Shown: positions 30,855 through 41,200, numbered from the stretch's first letter. The stretch is 64,000 nt of DNA from Microbispora siamensis (GCF_016863095.1 NZ_BOOF01000029.1:62001-126000); one strand, 5' to 3'. Notes: generated by a model not told the origin, from the sequence alone. Numbers and translations: made by a program.

Positions 30855-30930
30855 TCATCCCGCATCGCGAACTTGTGTGGACCGTCCTGCCTGCCCCGTC
30901 CGGGCCGGTGAATGCCCCCGGCTCGGCGGT

Positions 30931-31416
30931 CTACTTCGCGCCGTCCACGACCTTCCGCCCGTCGAGCGGAGCCTTCAGGTGCACCTTCGTGGTCTTCAGG
31001 ATCGCGATCGCGATGCAGACGGCGTCGGGCGAACGCCGGTCCTGTCCCTCGTACAGGGTGACGGTGACCTGGCGCGCGGTCTCGGTCACCTCGACGCGGT
31101 CGAGCACGGTGCAGGGCTCCACTCCGGACCACCACACGACGTCGAGGGACCGGCCGTCGGCGGCGGGGGTGGCGCTCTCCCACGGCACCTTGCGCGGGTT
31201 GAGCGTGGGCCCGGCCGGGGTCACGGGAGACGGGGCGCCGCTCGGCGCGCCGGACGGGCCGGCCGGTGCCGTGCCGGCCGGCGAGGCCGGGGAGCCGTGA
31301 TCGGCGCCGGCTCCGGAGGGGGAGCCTTCCGGCTGCTCGGGTGAGGCCGAGGTGGAGGAGGTCCCTCCGCAGGCGACCGCCAGGAACAGGAGGGCCACGA
31401 GCCAGAGCTTTCTCAT
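30931..31416 (-). CDS. lipoprotein, unknown function
   Basis: 161 residues. Lipoprotein signal MRKLWLVALLFLAVAC (Cys 16), a Pro/Ser/Gly/Ala linker to about residue 70, then a small domain with two cysteines (VEPCTVLDRVEV and DAVCIAIA) and strands typical of a secreted ligand-binding fold. AAGGGGC precedes the start, with a TTACA/TGTAA dyad at 31422-31435 just upstream. Family not recognised; the DGRSLDVVWWSGVEPC..V.E....V.VTLYEGQ pattern recurs in actinobacterial lipoproteins. Confidence 0.65.
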   Translation of the reverse strand: MRKLWLVALLFLAVACGGTSSTSASPEQPEGSPSGAGADHGSPASPAGTAPAGPSGAPSGAPSPVTPAGPTLNPRKVPWESATPAADGRSLDVVWWSGVEPCTVLDRVEVTETARQVTVTLYEGQDRRSPDAVCIAIAILKTTKVHLKAPLDGRKVVDGAK

Positions 31417-31585
31417 GCCCCTTACACGGCTGTAAAGGCTCCCCGGTTCATCCGCCGTGACCGCCCAGGGTGCTGCTCCCCGGTCCCACTCCGGGGCCCC
31501 TTTGCGCGGTCGGGACGGGTACGTGATCATGTGGGGAGCCGCCGGACGGGCCGCATGCCACGGCACGGACTCGGGAGGGACGCGG

Positions 31586-33304
31586 ATGCGCAAGGCCACG
31601 GGGGCCGCAGCTCTGCTCGCAGGGCTGGCCGCCGTCGTCCTCGCGGCGCGCTGGATGGACGTTCCCGGCCTTCTCGCGCGTGTACCGCTCGGCGGCGTGC
31701 TCGCCCTCGGCGGGCCGGTCCTGCTGCTGGCCGGACTCGTACTGCTGGCCACGAACTCGAGGTCCGTGCGGACGTCGCCCTCCCCGATGCGGGTGCTGTC
31801 GGTCTGGTGGATCGTCGGCGGCCTCATCGGCGTCGCGGTCTCGACCTGGATCGCCACAACGGCCCTCACGGAGATCGCGGGAGCCGATCCCGCCCTCCGG
31901 CTGGACGCGATCAAGAGCGGCCTGACGGTGGGCGCGGGAGCCGCCGGAGGCGTGGCGCTCCTCCTCGGTGTCCGCCGCCAGTGGCTGGGTGAGCGCACGC
32001 AGGTCTACCAGGAGTACGACGCGACGGAGAAGCGGGTCACGGAGCTCTACTCGAAGGCCGTGGACCAGCTCGGCTCCGGCAACCCGGGCGTGCGCATCGC
32101 GGCCATGTACGCCCTGGAGCGGCTGGGCCGGAACAACCCCGAGCACCGCCAGGCCGTCATGGATGTGCTCTGCGCGTACCTGCGAGCCCCCCTGCCGGGA
32201 GGCGCGGCGGGTGACCCGGCGGACCGGGCAGGCGAGCCGGCCGGGGGCGCGGGCGACATCGGAGGCCACGACGCAGGCCAGGAGCACTCGCTGGACCTGG
32301 AGGCCCGGCTGACCGCACAGCGGATCGTCGTCCGCCATCTGAAGTCCTTCGGCGGCGCGTCCGGCGACGATGGTGATCACTGGCCGGGCGTCGCCGTCGA
32401 CCTCACGAGAGCATCCCTGGTCGACTTCGACCTGAGCGGCAGCGAGGTCGAGGCGGCGAGCTTCGCGCAGGCGGTCTTCTCCGGCAGGACGGACTTCACC
32501 GACTGCCGCTTCCGCGGCAGGGCGGACTTCACCGGCGCCGAGTTCCGGGGCTTCGCCGACTTCGGCATCGCGACGTTCTTCGGAGCGGACTTCGCGGAAG
32601 CCGGATTCCGGGGCGGGGCGAGCTTCGCGCTCGCGATATTCAGGTTCGACACCGACTTCAGCGGCGCGACGTTCACGGACGCCGACTTCAGCGGTGCCCG
32701 CTTCGGCACGGCGAGGTTCACCGGAGCGAGCTTCGACGGCGGCCTCACGAGCTTCGAGAACAGCGAGTTCTTCGCGGGGCACTTCGAGGGCGTGGCCTTC
32801 GACGGCGCCCTGAACTTTGGCTCCGCGATCTTCCGCTGCGGTGTTCGTTTCCGCTATTCGGACTTCGCCGGTCCGACATCCTTCGAGGGGACGTTCTTCG
32901 GCCGGGCCGGTTTCCGGCACTGCGCGTTCCTCGACGACGCGTCCTTCGCCGGCACGGCGTCGCGCGGCATCGCCTACAAAACCGACCCCGGGGCGGCCGC
33001 CGTGCGATTCGAAGCGGAGCACGAGGACGTGTCGGTCGTCCGGCGGAGCATCAGGGCGCTCACGGTTCGGGTTCGGGGAAGCGAACCGCGCGGCCTCCAA
33101 CGTCTGGACCTGGCGGGCACGCACTTCGAAGGCTCTGTGAACTTCGACGGCGCCGACATCGGCGGCGGCGACCTGTCCGGTGTCACTTTTCCGCGCACCA
33201 CCGCGACCGTGCGCGTCTGGCCTCCGGCATGGTGCGAGATACCGGATCCGGCGGACCCCGCTCGCGGCACTGTGGCCCGATCCGCCGGTGCGCCGCGGCG
33301 GTAG
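31586..33304 (+). CDS. pentapeptide-repeat membrane protein
   Basis: 572 residues. Three N-terminal membrane helices (about 5-22, 33-52 and 70-92), a fourth hydrophobic stretch around 112-130, a helical segment (VYQEYDATEKRVTELYSKAVDQLGSGNPGVRIAAMYALERLG), then from about residue 265 a long run of A(D/N)F-type pentapeptides (TDFTDCRFRGRADFTGAEFRGFADFG..) forming a right-handed beta-helix. Start at ATG 31586 after GGGAGGGAC. The helical segment is common in membrane-tethered pentapeptide proteins; function unknown. Confidence 0.85.
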   Translation: MRKATGAAALLAGLAAVVLAARWMDVPGLLARVPLGGVLALGGPVLLLAGLVLLATNSRSVRTSPSPMRVLSVWWIVGGLIGVAVSTWIATTALTEIAGADPALRLDAIKSGLTVGAGAAGGVALLLGVRRQWLGERTQVYQEYDATEKRVTELYSKAVDQLGSGNPGVRIAAMYALERLGRNNPEHRQAVMDVLCAYLRAPLPGGAAGDPADRAGEPAGGAGDIGGHDAGQEHSLDLEARLTAQRIVVRHLKSFGGASGDDGDHWPGVAVDLTRASLVDFDLSGSEVEAASFAQAVFSGRTDFTDCRFRGRADFTGAEFRGFADFGIATFFGADFAEAGFRGGASFALAIFRFDTDFSGATFTDADFSGARFGTARFTGASFDGGLTSFENSEFFAGHFEGVAFDGALNFGSAIFRCGVRFRYSDFAGPTSFEGTFFGRAGFRHCAFLDDASFAGTASRGIAYKTDPGAAAVRFEAEHEDVSVVRRSIRALTVRVRGSEPRGLQRLDLAGTHFEGSVNFDGADIGGGDLSGVTFPRTTATVRVWPPAWCEIPDPADPARGTVARSAGAPRR

Positions 33305-33428
33305 CCGGACTCCTCGCAATCGGGGCCTTGGCTCCTCGGCGTCGAGCACCGCCCGAGGCGATGCCGCCGAGGTGCGCGACCTGGTTCTCACACCCGCCGC
33401 GCGCCGACACCGAACGGGCACCCGGGCG

Positions 33429-33457
33429 TTGACGTGCCCGTGTCGCGGGTCTAATTT
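33429..33457 (+). promoter_or_regulatory. promoter of leaderless ABC exporter operon
   Basis: TTGACG, 17-bp spacer, TAATTT, then 6 bases to the ATG at 33464: a textbook promoter whose transcription start falls on the start codon. Confidence 0.75.
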
Positions 33458-33463
33458 CAACGC

Positions 33464-34192
33464 ATGATGAATTTATCGGATCCCGCGATCGCCGTACGGG
33501 ATCTGCGGGTGTCACGGGGCGGGGCGGAGGTCCTGCACGGCCTCACCTTCGAGGTGCCGCGAGGGCAGGTCACCGGCCTGCTCGGGCCGAGCGGCTGCGG
33601 CAAGACGACACTCATGCGGGCGATCGTGGGCGTCCAGATCGTGTCCGGCGGCGAGGTGAGCGTGCTCGGCGAGCCGGCCGGGAGCGCGGGCCTGCGCCGC
33701 AAGATCGGCTACTCGACGCAGAGCCCGGCCGTCTACCGCGACCTGACCGTGCTGGAGAACCTGCGCTACTTCGCCGCCGTGCTCGGCGTGCCGAAGGACG
33801 ACCCCGAGCGGGTGCTGGCGGAGGTGGGGCTCACCGGCGCCGCCCACCAGCTCGGGTCCACGCTCTCGGGCGGCCAGCTCGGCCGCGCCGGGCTCGCCGT
33901 GGCCCTGCTCGGCCGTCCGGAACTGCTCGTGCTCGACGAGCCCACGGTCGGGCTCGATCCCGTGCTGCGGCAGGAGCTGTGGACGCTCTTCCACCGCCTG
34001 GCCGAGGGCGGCACCACGATCCTGGTCTCCAGCCATGTCATGGACGAGGCCGCGCGGTGCGAGCGACTGATCGTGCTGCGCCAGGGGGAGATCCTCGCCG
34101 ACGACACCCCCGATGTCCTGCGCGCGCACACGGGCACGACCGACCTGGAGGAGGCGTTCCTGCGCCTGATCGAGGAGAGGGCTGTGGCATGA
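33464..34192 (+). CDS. ABC exporter ATP-binding protein
   Basis: 242 residues. Walker A GPSGCGKTT, Q-loop YSTQSPAVY, signature LSGGQLGRAGLAVALLG, Walker B LLVLDEPTVGLD, switch His VSSHVMDEA. The DrrA/YhaQ-like CcmA type that partners with ABC-2 permeases. The signature LSGGQLGR has Leu-Gly where most have QQ/QR. It overlaps the permease start by 4 bases. Confidence 0.93.
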   Translation: MMNLSDPAIAVRDLRVSRGGAEVLHGLTFEVPRGQVTGLLGPSGCGKTTLMRAIVGVQIVSGGEVSVLGEPAGSAGLRRKIGYSTQSPAVYRDLTVLENLRYFAAVLGVPKDDPERVLAEVGLTGAAHQLGSTLSGGQLGRAGLAVALLGRPELLVLDEPTVGLDPVLRQELWTLFHRLAEGGTTILVSSHVMDEAARCERLIVLRQGEILADDTPDVLRAHTGTTDLEEAFLRLIEERAVA

Positions 34193-34923
34193 GTTTCGCG
34201 ATCACTCTTGCCACCGCCGGGCGGATCATGACCCAACTCCGCCACGACCGGCGGACGGTCGCGCTGATGGTCCTGGTGCCGACGCTGGTGATGATCCTGC
34301 TCTATTACGTGATGGACGACGAGCGGTCGTTCGGCCGCTGGGCGCCGATCCTGCTGTGCGTCTTCCCCTTCCTGGTGATGTTCCTCATCACCTCGATCGC
34401 GACCCTGCGCGAGCGCACGTCGGGCACGCTGGAGCGGCTCATGGCGATGCCGCTCGGCCGGCTCGACCTCCTCCTCGGGTATGGCCTCGCGTTCGGGCTG
34501 GCGGCGTGCGCCCAGGTGGCGCTGGCGCTGGCCGTCTCCCTCACCTGGCTGGGCCTGGACCTGCCGGGCCCGCTGTGGCCGCTGGTGCTCGTCGCGCTGC
34601 TCAACGCCCTGCTCGGCACCGCGCTCGGCCTGCTGTGCAGCGCGTTCGCCCGTACGGAGTTCCAGGCCGTGCAGTTCATGCCGATCGTGATGATCCCCCA
34701 GATCCTGCTCGGCGGGATCCTCGTGCCGCGCGGGCAGATGGCGACCGTGCTGGAGTGGATCTCGGACGTGCTGCCCATGTCGTACGCGATCGAGGCGATG
34801 ACACACGCGGTCGCGGACGCCGACCCGGGCGGCGAGTTCTGGCGCGACGTCGTCGTGGTGGCGGGGTCGGCCGTGCTGGCCCTTCTGCTCGGCGCCGCCA
34901 CGCTGCGCCGCCGAACCCCCTGA
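34189..34923 (+). CDS. ABC-2 type permease
   Basis: 244 residues, six predicted membrane helices, with LRERTSGTLERLMAMPLGRLDLLLGYGL (the E-loop/cytoplasmic coupling region of ABC-2 permeases) and the late IPQILLGGILVPRGQMATVLEWISDVLPMSYAIEAM block. Forms the exporter with the preceding ATPase; likely for a drug or lipid. Confidence 0.92.
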   Translation: MSFAITLATAGRIMTQLRHDRRTVALMVLVPTLVMILLYYVMDDERSFGRWAPILLCVFPFLVMFLITSIATLRERTSGTLERLMAMPLGRLDLLLGYGLAFGLAACAQVALALAVSLTWLGLDLPGPLWPLVLVALLNALLGTALGLLCSAFARTEFQAVQFMPIVMIPQILLGGILVPRGQMATVLEWISDVLPMSYAIEAMTHAVADADPGGEFWRDVVVVAGSAVLALLLGAATLRRRTP

Positions 34924-34957
34924 GCGCTGAGTGCCGCCGTACGCCTTGAGCATGGGC

Positions 34958-35902
34958 TCAGCGCGTTCGGCGGCGCCAGGCCGAGGGGCTGACCCCGTGG
35001 GCGCGCTTGAACGCCACGCTGAAGGCGAACGCGTCCTCGTAACCGACCTCGCGGGCCACGGCGGCGACGGTGGCATCGGTGTCGGTGAGCAGATCGGCTC
35101 CCAGGGTCATCCGCCAGCCGGTGAGGTAGGTGAGCGGGGGCTCGCCCACCATGCTCCTGAAGCGCGCGGCGAAGGCGGCGCGGGACATGCCGGCCCCGGC
35201 GGCCAGTTCGGCGACCGTCCACCGATGAGCGGGACGGTCGTGCAGCAGGCGCAGCGCCTCGCCGACCGCGGGATCGGCCAGTGCCCGGTGCCAGGAGGGG
35301 AGCGGAGCCTCGGGCCCGGCGCACCAGGCCCGTAACGCCAGCACGAGCACGAGGTCGAGCAGCCGGTGGAGGACCGCGTCCTGGCCCGGTTCGTCGCGGG
35401 CGACCTCGGTGGCGAGCAGATCCAGCGCCGCCCGGGTCCGCGGCCCGGCCGGCACGACCGCCAGCGGCGGCAGCATGCGCAGCAGCCGGACGCCGGCCTC
35501 GCCGCGCAGTTCGCAGGCGCCCCTGAGCATGATCGTGGCCCCGGGCAGGCCGTCGCCATAGGTGCGCGGGCCCAGGCTCCGGTGCGCCCCGGCCGTCCCC
35601 CCGCCTCCGCCGGCGACGTGTTTCCTGTCCCCGTGGATCACCGCCTGCGGCGGGGTGGACGGATCGTTGGCGATCGTGTGCGCGTGTGCGCCGCCGATGA
35701 GGGCGATGTCACCCGGGGCCAGGCGCACCGGGGCGACGCCGGCGTCGTCCAGCCGGACCGACGCGTGGCCGCCGAGCGCGGCCACGACCGTGAGAGGAGG
35801 GGCGCCGGTGAAGGCCAGCGCCCAGGGCGGACGCTGGATCAACTGCCTCACCAGCGCGTTCCTGGCGTGAGCGCGGTGGAGCAGATCGCTCAGCACGTCC
35901 AT
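34958..35902 (-). CDS. AraC-family regulator with cupin-type N domain
   Basis: 314 residues. N-terminal cupin_6-like domain (PPWALAFTGAPPLTVVAALGGHASVRL..), C-terminal double HTH: RWTVAELAAGAGMSRAAFAARFRSMVGEPPLTYLTGWRMTLGADLLTDTDATVAAVAREVGYEDAFAFSVAFKRAHGVSPSAWRRR. Start at ATG 35902, with TACCGT 6 bases ahead (leaderless); the GTG at 35923 lies upstream of that box. Divergent from the NmrA-like gene, which it probably controls. Confidence 0.9.
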   Translation of the reverse strand: MDVLSDLLHRAHARNALVRQLIQRPPWALAFTGAPPLTVVAALGGHASVRLDDAGVAPVRLAPGDIALIGGAHAHTIANDPSTPPQAVIHGDRKHVAGGGGGTAGAHRSLGPRTYGDGLPGATIMLRGACELRGEAGVRLLRMLPPLAVVPAGPRTRAALDLLATEVARDEPGQDAVLHRLLDLVLVLALRAWCAGPEAPLPSWHRALADPAVGEALRLLHDRPAHRWTVAELAAGAGMSRAAFAARFRSMVGEPPLTYLTGWRMTLGADLLTDTDATVAAVAREVGYEDAFAFSVAFKRAHGVSPSAWRRRTR

Positions 35903-35908
35903 GCCGTC

Positions 35909-35914
35909 ACGGTA
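35909..35914 (-). promoter_or_regulatory. -10 box of leaderless AraC gene
   Basis: TACCGT, 6 bases (GACGGC), ATG at 35902; the same -10 word and spacing as before acuC. Confidence 0.55.
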
Positions 35915-35982
35915 GACGATCACAAATGAAGGGGCGACGTTCTCCCATGGATCGTCTTCGCATCCGCCGGTTTCCTTGAGGC

Positions 35983-36819
35983 ATGGAGAAGATCCTCGTT
36001 CTCGGCGGCACCGGCAAGACCGGTCGCCGCGTCGTCCGGCGCCTGAAGGCCGCCGGTCTGCAGGCGCGTACGGCGTCCCGCACCGGCGGCGACGTCCCCT
36101 TCGATCTGGGCAGACCGGAGACCTGGGCCCCCGCGCTCGACGGGGCCGCCGCCGTCTACGTCGTCGAGCCCGACCTGCGGCCGGGCCTCGACCGCCGGGC
36201 GCGCGTCCCCGCTCTCGTGGCCGAGGCGGTGGCCGCGGGCGTGCGGCGGCTGGTGCTGCTGTCCGCCCACGGCGTGGGCGAGGCCGGCGACGATCACCCC
36301 CTGAAGTCCGCCGAGCAGGCCGTACGTGAATCGGGCGTCGGCTGGACCATCCTGCGGCCGGACTGGTTCTCGCAGAACTTCAGCGAGGCCTTCTGGCGGC
36401 AGGGGATCCTCGCCGGGACCCTGGCCCTGCCCACCGGCGACGGGCGCACGCCGTTCGTGGACGCCGAGGACATCGCCGAGGTCGCCGCGGCGGCGCTGAC
36501 CGAAGAGCGCCACAGCGGCCGGATCTACTATCTGACCGGCCCACGGGCCATCGCCTTCGGCGAGGCGGCCGACCTCATCGGCAGGGCCACCGGGCGCACG
36601 ATCCGGCATGTCGACGTCGACCCCGAGGTCTTCGTGGAGCGCCAGGTCGCGAACGGCGTCCCGTCCGACGTCGCGCGGCTGCTCACCGGCCTCCTCGTGA
36701 ACATCCGCGACGGGCGGGGCGCGGCTCCCTCGGACGGGGTGGAACAGGCCCTCGGCCGGCTGCCCGGGCGGTTCGAGGACTACGTCGCCGAGACCGCCGC
36801 CGCGGGCCACTGGAACTGA
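35983..36819 (+). CDS. NmrA-like NAD(P)-binding protein
   Basis: 278 residues. Rossmann loop VLGGTGKTGRRVV at the N terminus; LVLLSAHGVGE, WTILRPDWFSQNF and VDAEDIAEVAAAAL are typical of atypical SDRs such as QOR2/NmrA. TTGAGG precedes the ATG. No catalytic YxxxK is apparent, so it may be a redox sensor or reductase. Divergent AraC-family neighbour. Confidence 0.85.
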   Translation: MEKILVLGGTGKTGRRVVRRLKAAGLQARTASRTGGDVPFDLGRPETWAPALDGAAAVYVVEPDLRPGLDRRARVPALVAEAVAAGVRRLVLLSAHGVGEAGDDHPLKSAEQAVRESGVGWTILRPDWFSQNFSEAFWRQGILAGTLALPTGDGRTPFVDAEDIAEVAAAALTEERHSGRIYYLTGPRAIAFGEAADLIGRATGRTIRHVDVDPEVFVERQVANGVPSDVARLLTGLLVNIRDGRGAAPSDGVEQALGRLPGRFEDYVAETAAAGHWN

Positions 36820-36916
36820 CCCTTCCGGCCACGCATGGCGCAGCGCGTTCTGCTCCCGTCCGGCAGGGTCGGTAAGCTGCGGGGAGATCCCGGCGAAGCC
36901 CAGAAGAGGTGCAGGA

Positions 36917-37711
36917 ATGATCGCGATTCTCGGGACCGGAAAGATGGGCGAGGCCCTGCTCTCCGGGCTGGTACGCGCCGGTCTGCGGCCGGACGAGATC
37001 GTGGCGACGGCCCGCAGGCCCGAGCGGGCCGAGGCGCTGCGCGAGCGCTACGGCGTGCGGGTCGCGAGCAACGCCGAGGCCGCCAAGCTGGCCGACACGC
37101 TGATCCTCGCGGTCAAGCCGCAGGACATGGCCGCACTGCTGACCGAGATCTCCCCGCATGTGGCCGCCGACCGGCTGGTCATCTCGGTGGCCGCCGGCAT
37201 CACGACCGCGTTCGTGGAGGCGAGGCTCGGAGACGGCGTGGCGGTCGTCCGTGTCATGTCCAACACTCCCGTCCTGGTGGACGAGGCCATGAGCGTCATC
37301 TCGGCCGGGGCGCACGCCTCCGAGGAGCACCTCAAGCGCACCGAGGAGCTGCTCAGCCCGGTGGGCAAGGTGCTGCGCATCCCCGAGTCGCAGCAGGACG
37401 CCGCCACCGCCCTGTCCGGCAGCGGCCCGGCGTACTTCTTCTATCTGGTCGAGGCCATGGTCGACGCTGGGATCCTGCTGGGCATGCCGCGCGCCGCCGC
37501 TCTCGACATGGTCACCCAGTCGATCGTCGGCGCCGCGATCATGCTGCGCGACTCGGGGGAGCATCCGGTGATCCTCCGCGAGGCCGTGACCTCGCCGGGA
37601 GGCACCACGATCTCCGCCATCGCGGAGCTGGAGCGCCACAAGGTGCGGGCCGCGTTCCTCGACGCGATCGAGGCGGCCTGCGAGCGCAGCCGCCGTCTCG
37701 CCGCCGGCTGA
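36917..37711 (+). CDS. proC: pyrroline-5-carboxylate reductase
   Basis: 264 residues. Nucleotide loop IAILGTGKMGEALLSGL; AVKPQDMAALL; RVMSNTPVLVDEAMSVIS; and the substrate-site block ALSGSGPAYFFYLVEAMVDAGILLGMPRAAA..SPGGTTISAIAELE. Last step of proline synthesis: P5C plus NAD(P)H to proline. Start at ATG 36917 with an AGAAGAGG/AGGA stretch before it; TAAGCT at 36873-36878 may be its -10 box. Confidence 0.97.
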   Translation: MIAILGTGKMGEALLSGLVRAGLRPDEIVATARRPERAEALRERYGVRVASNAEAAKLADTLILAVKPQDMAALLTEISPHVAADRLVISVAAGITTAFVEARLGDGVAVVRVMSNTPVLVDEAMSVISAGAHASEEHLKRTEELLSPVGKVLRIPESQQDAATALSGSGPAYFFYLVEAMVDAGILLGMPRAAALDMVTQSIVGAAIMLRDSGEHPVILREAVTSPGGTTISAIAELERHKVRAAFLDAIEAACERSRRLAAG

Positions 37712-37795
37712 CCTACGGCGCTCCCTTCCGGCACTGCCCCGGTGCACGGACGGTGCGCCGACCGGCGTTCCCGGGACGGAAGATGACCACCGCTT

Positions 37796-37801
37796 TACCA
37801 T
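37796..37801 (+). promoter_or_regulatory. -10 box of leaderless macA-like gene
   Basis: TACCAT, 6 bases (TGGCGG), GTG at 37808. Confidence 0.6.
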
Positions 37802-37807
37802 TGGCGG

Positions 37808-39207
37808 GTGACGTCTCGTCGCGGGATCGTCCCGTTTCTCGCCGTCCTGCTCGCCGCCGGGTGCACGTCATCGGAACCGCAGAAGGCCCCGGTGGCCGTG
37901 GTCACCAGAACCACCGTCAGCGAGGTCGTCGAGGCCCCGGCGACGGTGGGCGCGCGTGCGACGGCCACTCTGACCGCCCCCGCCTCCGGCACGGTCGCCC
38001 GCCTGTACGTCCAGGACGGCGACACGGTGAAGAAGGGCCAGATCCTCGCCAGGATCAGCTCTCCCCAGGCCAGGCAGCAGCTTTCCGCCGCCCGGAAGGC
38101 CGACCGGCAGGCCGCCCGGCCCGTGTCGTTCGGCGGCGCGCCGGTGAGCGTACGGCTGCCGCGCCTGCGGCTGCCGAACTCGCTGGACGCGCACGTCGAC
38201 CGGTCGTTCGCCCAGGCCAGGAAGGCGGCCAGGTCGATCGGCGACCGCGCGGCCAGGACCCGGCTGCTGGCCGCCATCGACGCCGCGGACAAGCGTCAGC
38301 GGGCCCAGCGGCGGGCGCTCGGTGAGGTGCTCGACGGGCTGACCCGCTCGCTCGACCAGGCGCTGTCGCAGGTGAGCGGCCAGGTGAGCGCGGGGATGAG
38401 CGGGCTGAGCGCGTCCATGGCGTCCCTGCGGGCGGCGTCGAGGTCGCAGACCAGGGCGGCCGTGCGCGCGGCCGAGCAGACCGTGGACGCCCTGGTCGTC
38501 AGGGCGCCGTTCGGCGGCGTGGTCACGCTCGGCGGCGCGTCCTCCGGCGCGGGCGCGGCCGGTCTCGGCGCGCTGGTCTCGCAACTGCCGGCCGGGTTGC
38601 TCGGCCAGGCGGGGGCGAGCCAGGCGGGAGCCGCGGCGGCCGCTCCCGCGGGCCGTTCCGGCGGGACCATCGCCACCGGCGTCCCGGTGGCGGCCGGGGA
38701 CCCGCTGGTCACGGTGACCGACGTGTCCGTGCTCACGTTGTCCGCCGACGTGGACGAGACCGACGTGCTGCTGGTGCGCAGGGGCACGCCGGCCGAGGTG
38801 GAGTTCGACGCCGTGACCGGCGCGACGTACACCGCCGCCGTGACGGGCGTGGGGGTCACCCCCAAGGAGGGCGCGACCGGCGGGGTCAGCTATCCCGTAT
38901 GGCTGCGCCTGGGCCGGGGCGCCTACGACGACGGCGGCGCGGCCCCCGCGCCCAAGCCGGGGATGAGCGCCGTGGTGCGGCTGGCCGTACGCCGGTCGGA
39001 GAACGCCACCGCCGTGCCTGCGTCGGCGATCGTGACGAGCGGCCGGGACACGATCGTGTGGGCGGTGCGCGACGGCAAGGCCGAGCGGCGGGTCGTCCGG
39101 CTGGGCGCGCAGGGCGACGCGTTCGTGGAGATCCTCAGCGGGGTGTCCCCCGGCGAGCGGGTGGTCGTCAAGGGCGCCGACGCCGTACGCCCCGGCCAGT
39201 CGCTGTC

Positions 39208-39211
<4 letters not shown>
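37808..39211 (+). CDS. MacA/HlyD-type efflux adaptor lipoprotein
   Basis: 467 residues. Lipoprotein signal with LLAAGC (Cys 19); lipoyl-like half (APASGTVARLYVQDGDTVKKGQILARI), a long helical hairpin (about 100-220), then lipoyl half ALVVRAPFGGVVTLGG, beta-barrel (LTLSADVDETDVLLVRRGTPAEVEFDA) and membrane-proximal domain. Start at GTG 37808 is leaderless. It overlaps the ATPase gene by 4 bases. In monoderms such adaptors pair with MacB-type ABC proteins without a TolC. Confidence 0.9.
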
Positions 39212-39950
<739 letters not shown>

Positions 39951-39954
<4 letters not shown>

Positions 39955-39992
39955 GGACCGCGTCATGAGGGCCGCGTCATGAGGACGGCCGA
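39951..39992. repeat. 14-bp tandem triplication at the permease start
   Basis: Units ATGAGGACCGCGTC (39951-39964), ATGAGGGCCGCGTC (39965-39978) and ATGAGGACGGCCGA (39979-39992; diverging at the end). Each of the first two opens MRTAS or MRAAS and ends in a TGA overlapping the next ATG, giving a chain of A-TGA overlaps from the ATPase stop to the permease start. Confidence 0.85.
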
Positions 39993-41163
39993 GGCGCTGC
40001 GGATGGCCGTGGAGGCGCTGCGGGTCAACCGGCTGCGCAGCATGCTGACCATGCTCGGCGTGATCATCGGCGTGCTCTCGGTCGTGATCCTCGTCGCCAT
40101 CGGCACCGGAGCCAAGAACGCCGTCGAGAAGGAGATCGCGGGGCTCGGCAGCAACATCATCCTCGTGGTCCCCGGCCAGGTGGGGCTGGGCGCGGCCCCC
40201 ACGCAGAGCCGCCTCGACCTGTCGGACGTGGCGTACGTTCGGCGCGTGGTCGGCGACCCGTCGAAGGTGACGGTCGCGGTGAACTCCGGCGAGCCGGTCC
40301 GGGTGGGCCGCGTGGAGGTGTTCGCCACGCTCACCGGGACCGACGAGAACATGCCCCATGTCTTCGACCGGCCGCTGCGCCGGGGGCGCTATCTCAGCGA
40401 GACCGACGTGGACACGCGGCGGCGGGTGGTGATCCTCGGCTCGGAGGTCGCGGCCAAGCTGTTCGGGGACGTCGATCCGATCGGCCGCCAGGTCACGATC
40501 GCGGGGGTGCGGTTCCGGGTGATCGGCGTCTACGAGACCGTCGGATCGACGTTCGGGGTGGCGCGGGACCAGGAGGTGCATCTGCCGGTCACCACCGCCC
40601 AGCGGCTGATCGGGCTGCCGAGGATCAACGGCATCGCCGTCGGCGCCTCCGGTCCGGACGAGATCGAACCGCTGCGGCGGCGGGTCGTGGCCGCCCTGGA
40701 CGCCCGCTACCCGGGCGAGACGTTCTCGGCCGTCACGCAGACCCAGCTTCTCGGCACGATCGGCACGGTCCTCGGCATGCTGACCGGCGTGCTGGCCGCC
40801 ATCGCGGGGATCTCCCTGCTGGTCGGCGGCGTCGGGGTGTCCAACATCATGCTGGTCAGCGTCAGGGAGCGCACCAAGGAGATCGGCCTGCGCAAGGCCC
40901 TCGGCGCCCGGGGCCGCGACATCCTCGGCCAGTTCCTGATCGAGGCCGTGCTGCTGACCACGATCGGCGGCGTGATCGGCATCCTGACCGGGGTCGGCGG
41001 GGCGCTGCTGATCCAGGCGGTCTCGCCGGTACCCGCGTCGATCACCTGGTGGTCGATCGCGCTCGCCTTCGGGGTCTCCGCGGCCGTCGGCGTCTTCTTC
41101 GGCGTCGCCCCCGCCCGGCGGGCGGCCAGGCTCGACCCCGTCGTCGCCCTGCGTACGGACTGA
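39979..41163 (+). CDS. MacB-type ABC permease (FtsX family)
   Basis: 394 residues. One N-terminal helix (SMLTMLGVIIGVLSVVILVAIGTG), an extracytoplasmic MacB_PCD domain (about 50-250) and three C-terminal FtsX helices (ISLLVGGVGVSNIMLVSVRERTKEIGLRKALGARGRDIL..). Last gene of the adaptor-ATPase-permease operon. No ribosome-binding site is visible before ATG 39979; translation probably depends on reinitiation from the upstream overlaps. The 3' end is tandemly duplicated too. Confidence 0.93.
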   Translation: MRTAEALRMAVEALRVNRLRSMLTMLGVIIGVLSVVILVAIGTGAKNAVEKEIAGLGSNIILVVPGQVGLGAAPTQSRLDLSDVAYVRRVVGDPSKVTVAVNSGEPVRVGRVEVFATLTGTDENMPHVFDRPLRRGRYLSETDVDTRRRVVILGSEVAAKLFGDVDPIGRQVTIAGVRFRVIGVYETVGSTFGVARDQEVHLPVTTAQRLIGLPRINGIAVGASGPDEIEPLRRRVVAALDARYPGETFSAVTQTQLLGTIGTVLGMLTGVLAAIAGISLLVGGVGVSNIMLVSVRERTKEIGLRKALGARGRDILGQFLIEAVLLTTIGGVIGILTGVGGALLIQAVSPVPASITWWSIALAFGVSAAVGVFFGVAPARRAARLDPVVALRTD

Positions 41164-41177
41164 ACGTACGGACTGAT
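41152..41177. repeat. 13-bp tandem duplication at the permease stop
   Basis: CGTACGGACTGAA followed by CGTACGGACTGAT: the last two codons and the stop of the permease gene are repeated immediately after it. Confidence 0.85.
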
Positions 41178-41200
41178 CGTGTGTGACGCCCGAGCGAACG

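Noticed and set aside
31448..33460. A 670-codon open frame opposite the pentapeptide-repeat gene
   Set aside because: Repetitive Glu/Val/Arg composition mirrors the repeats on the other strand; no start site or domain.
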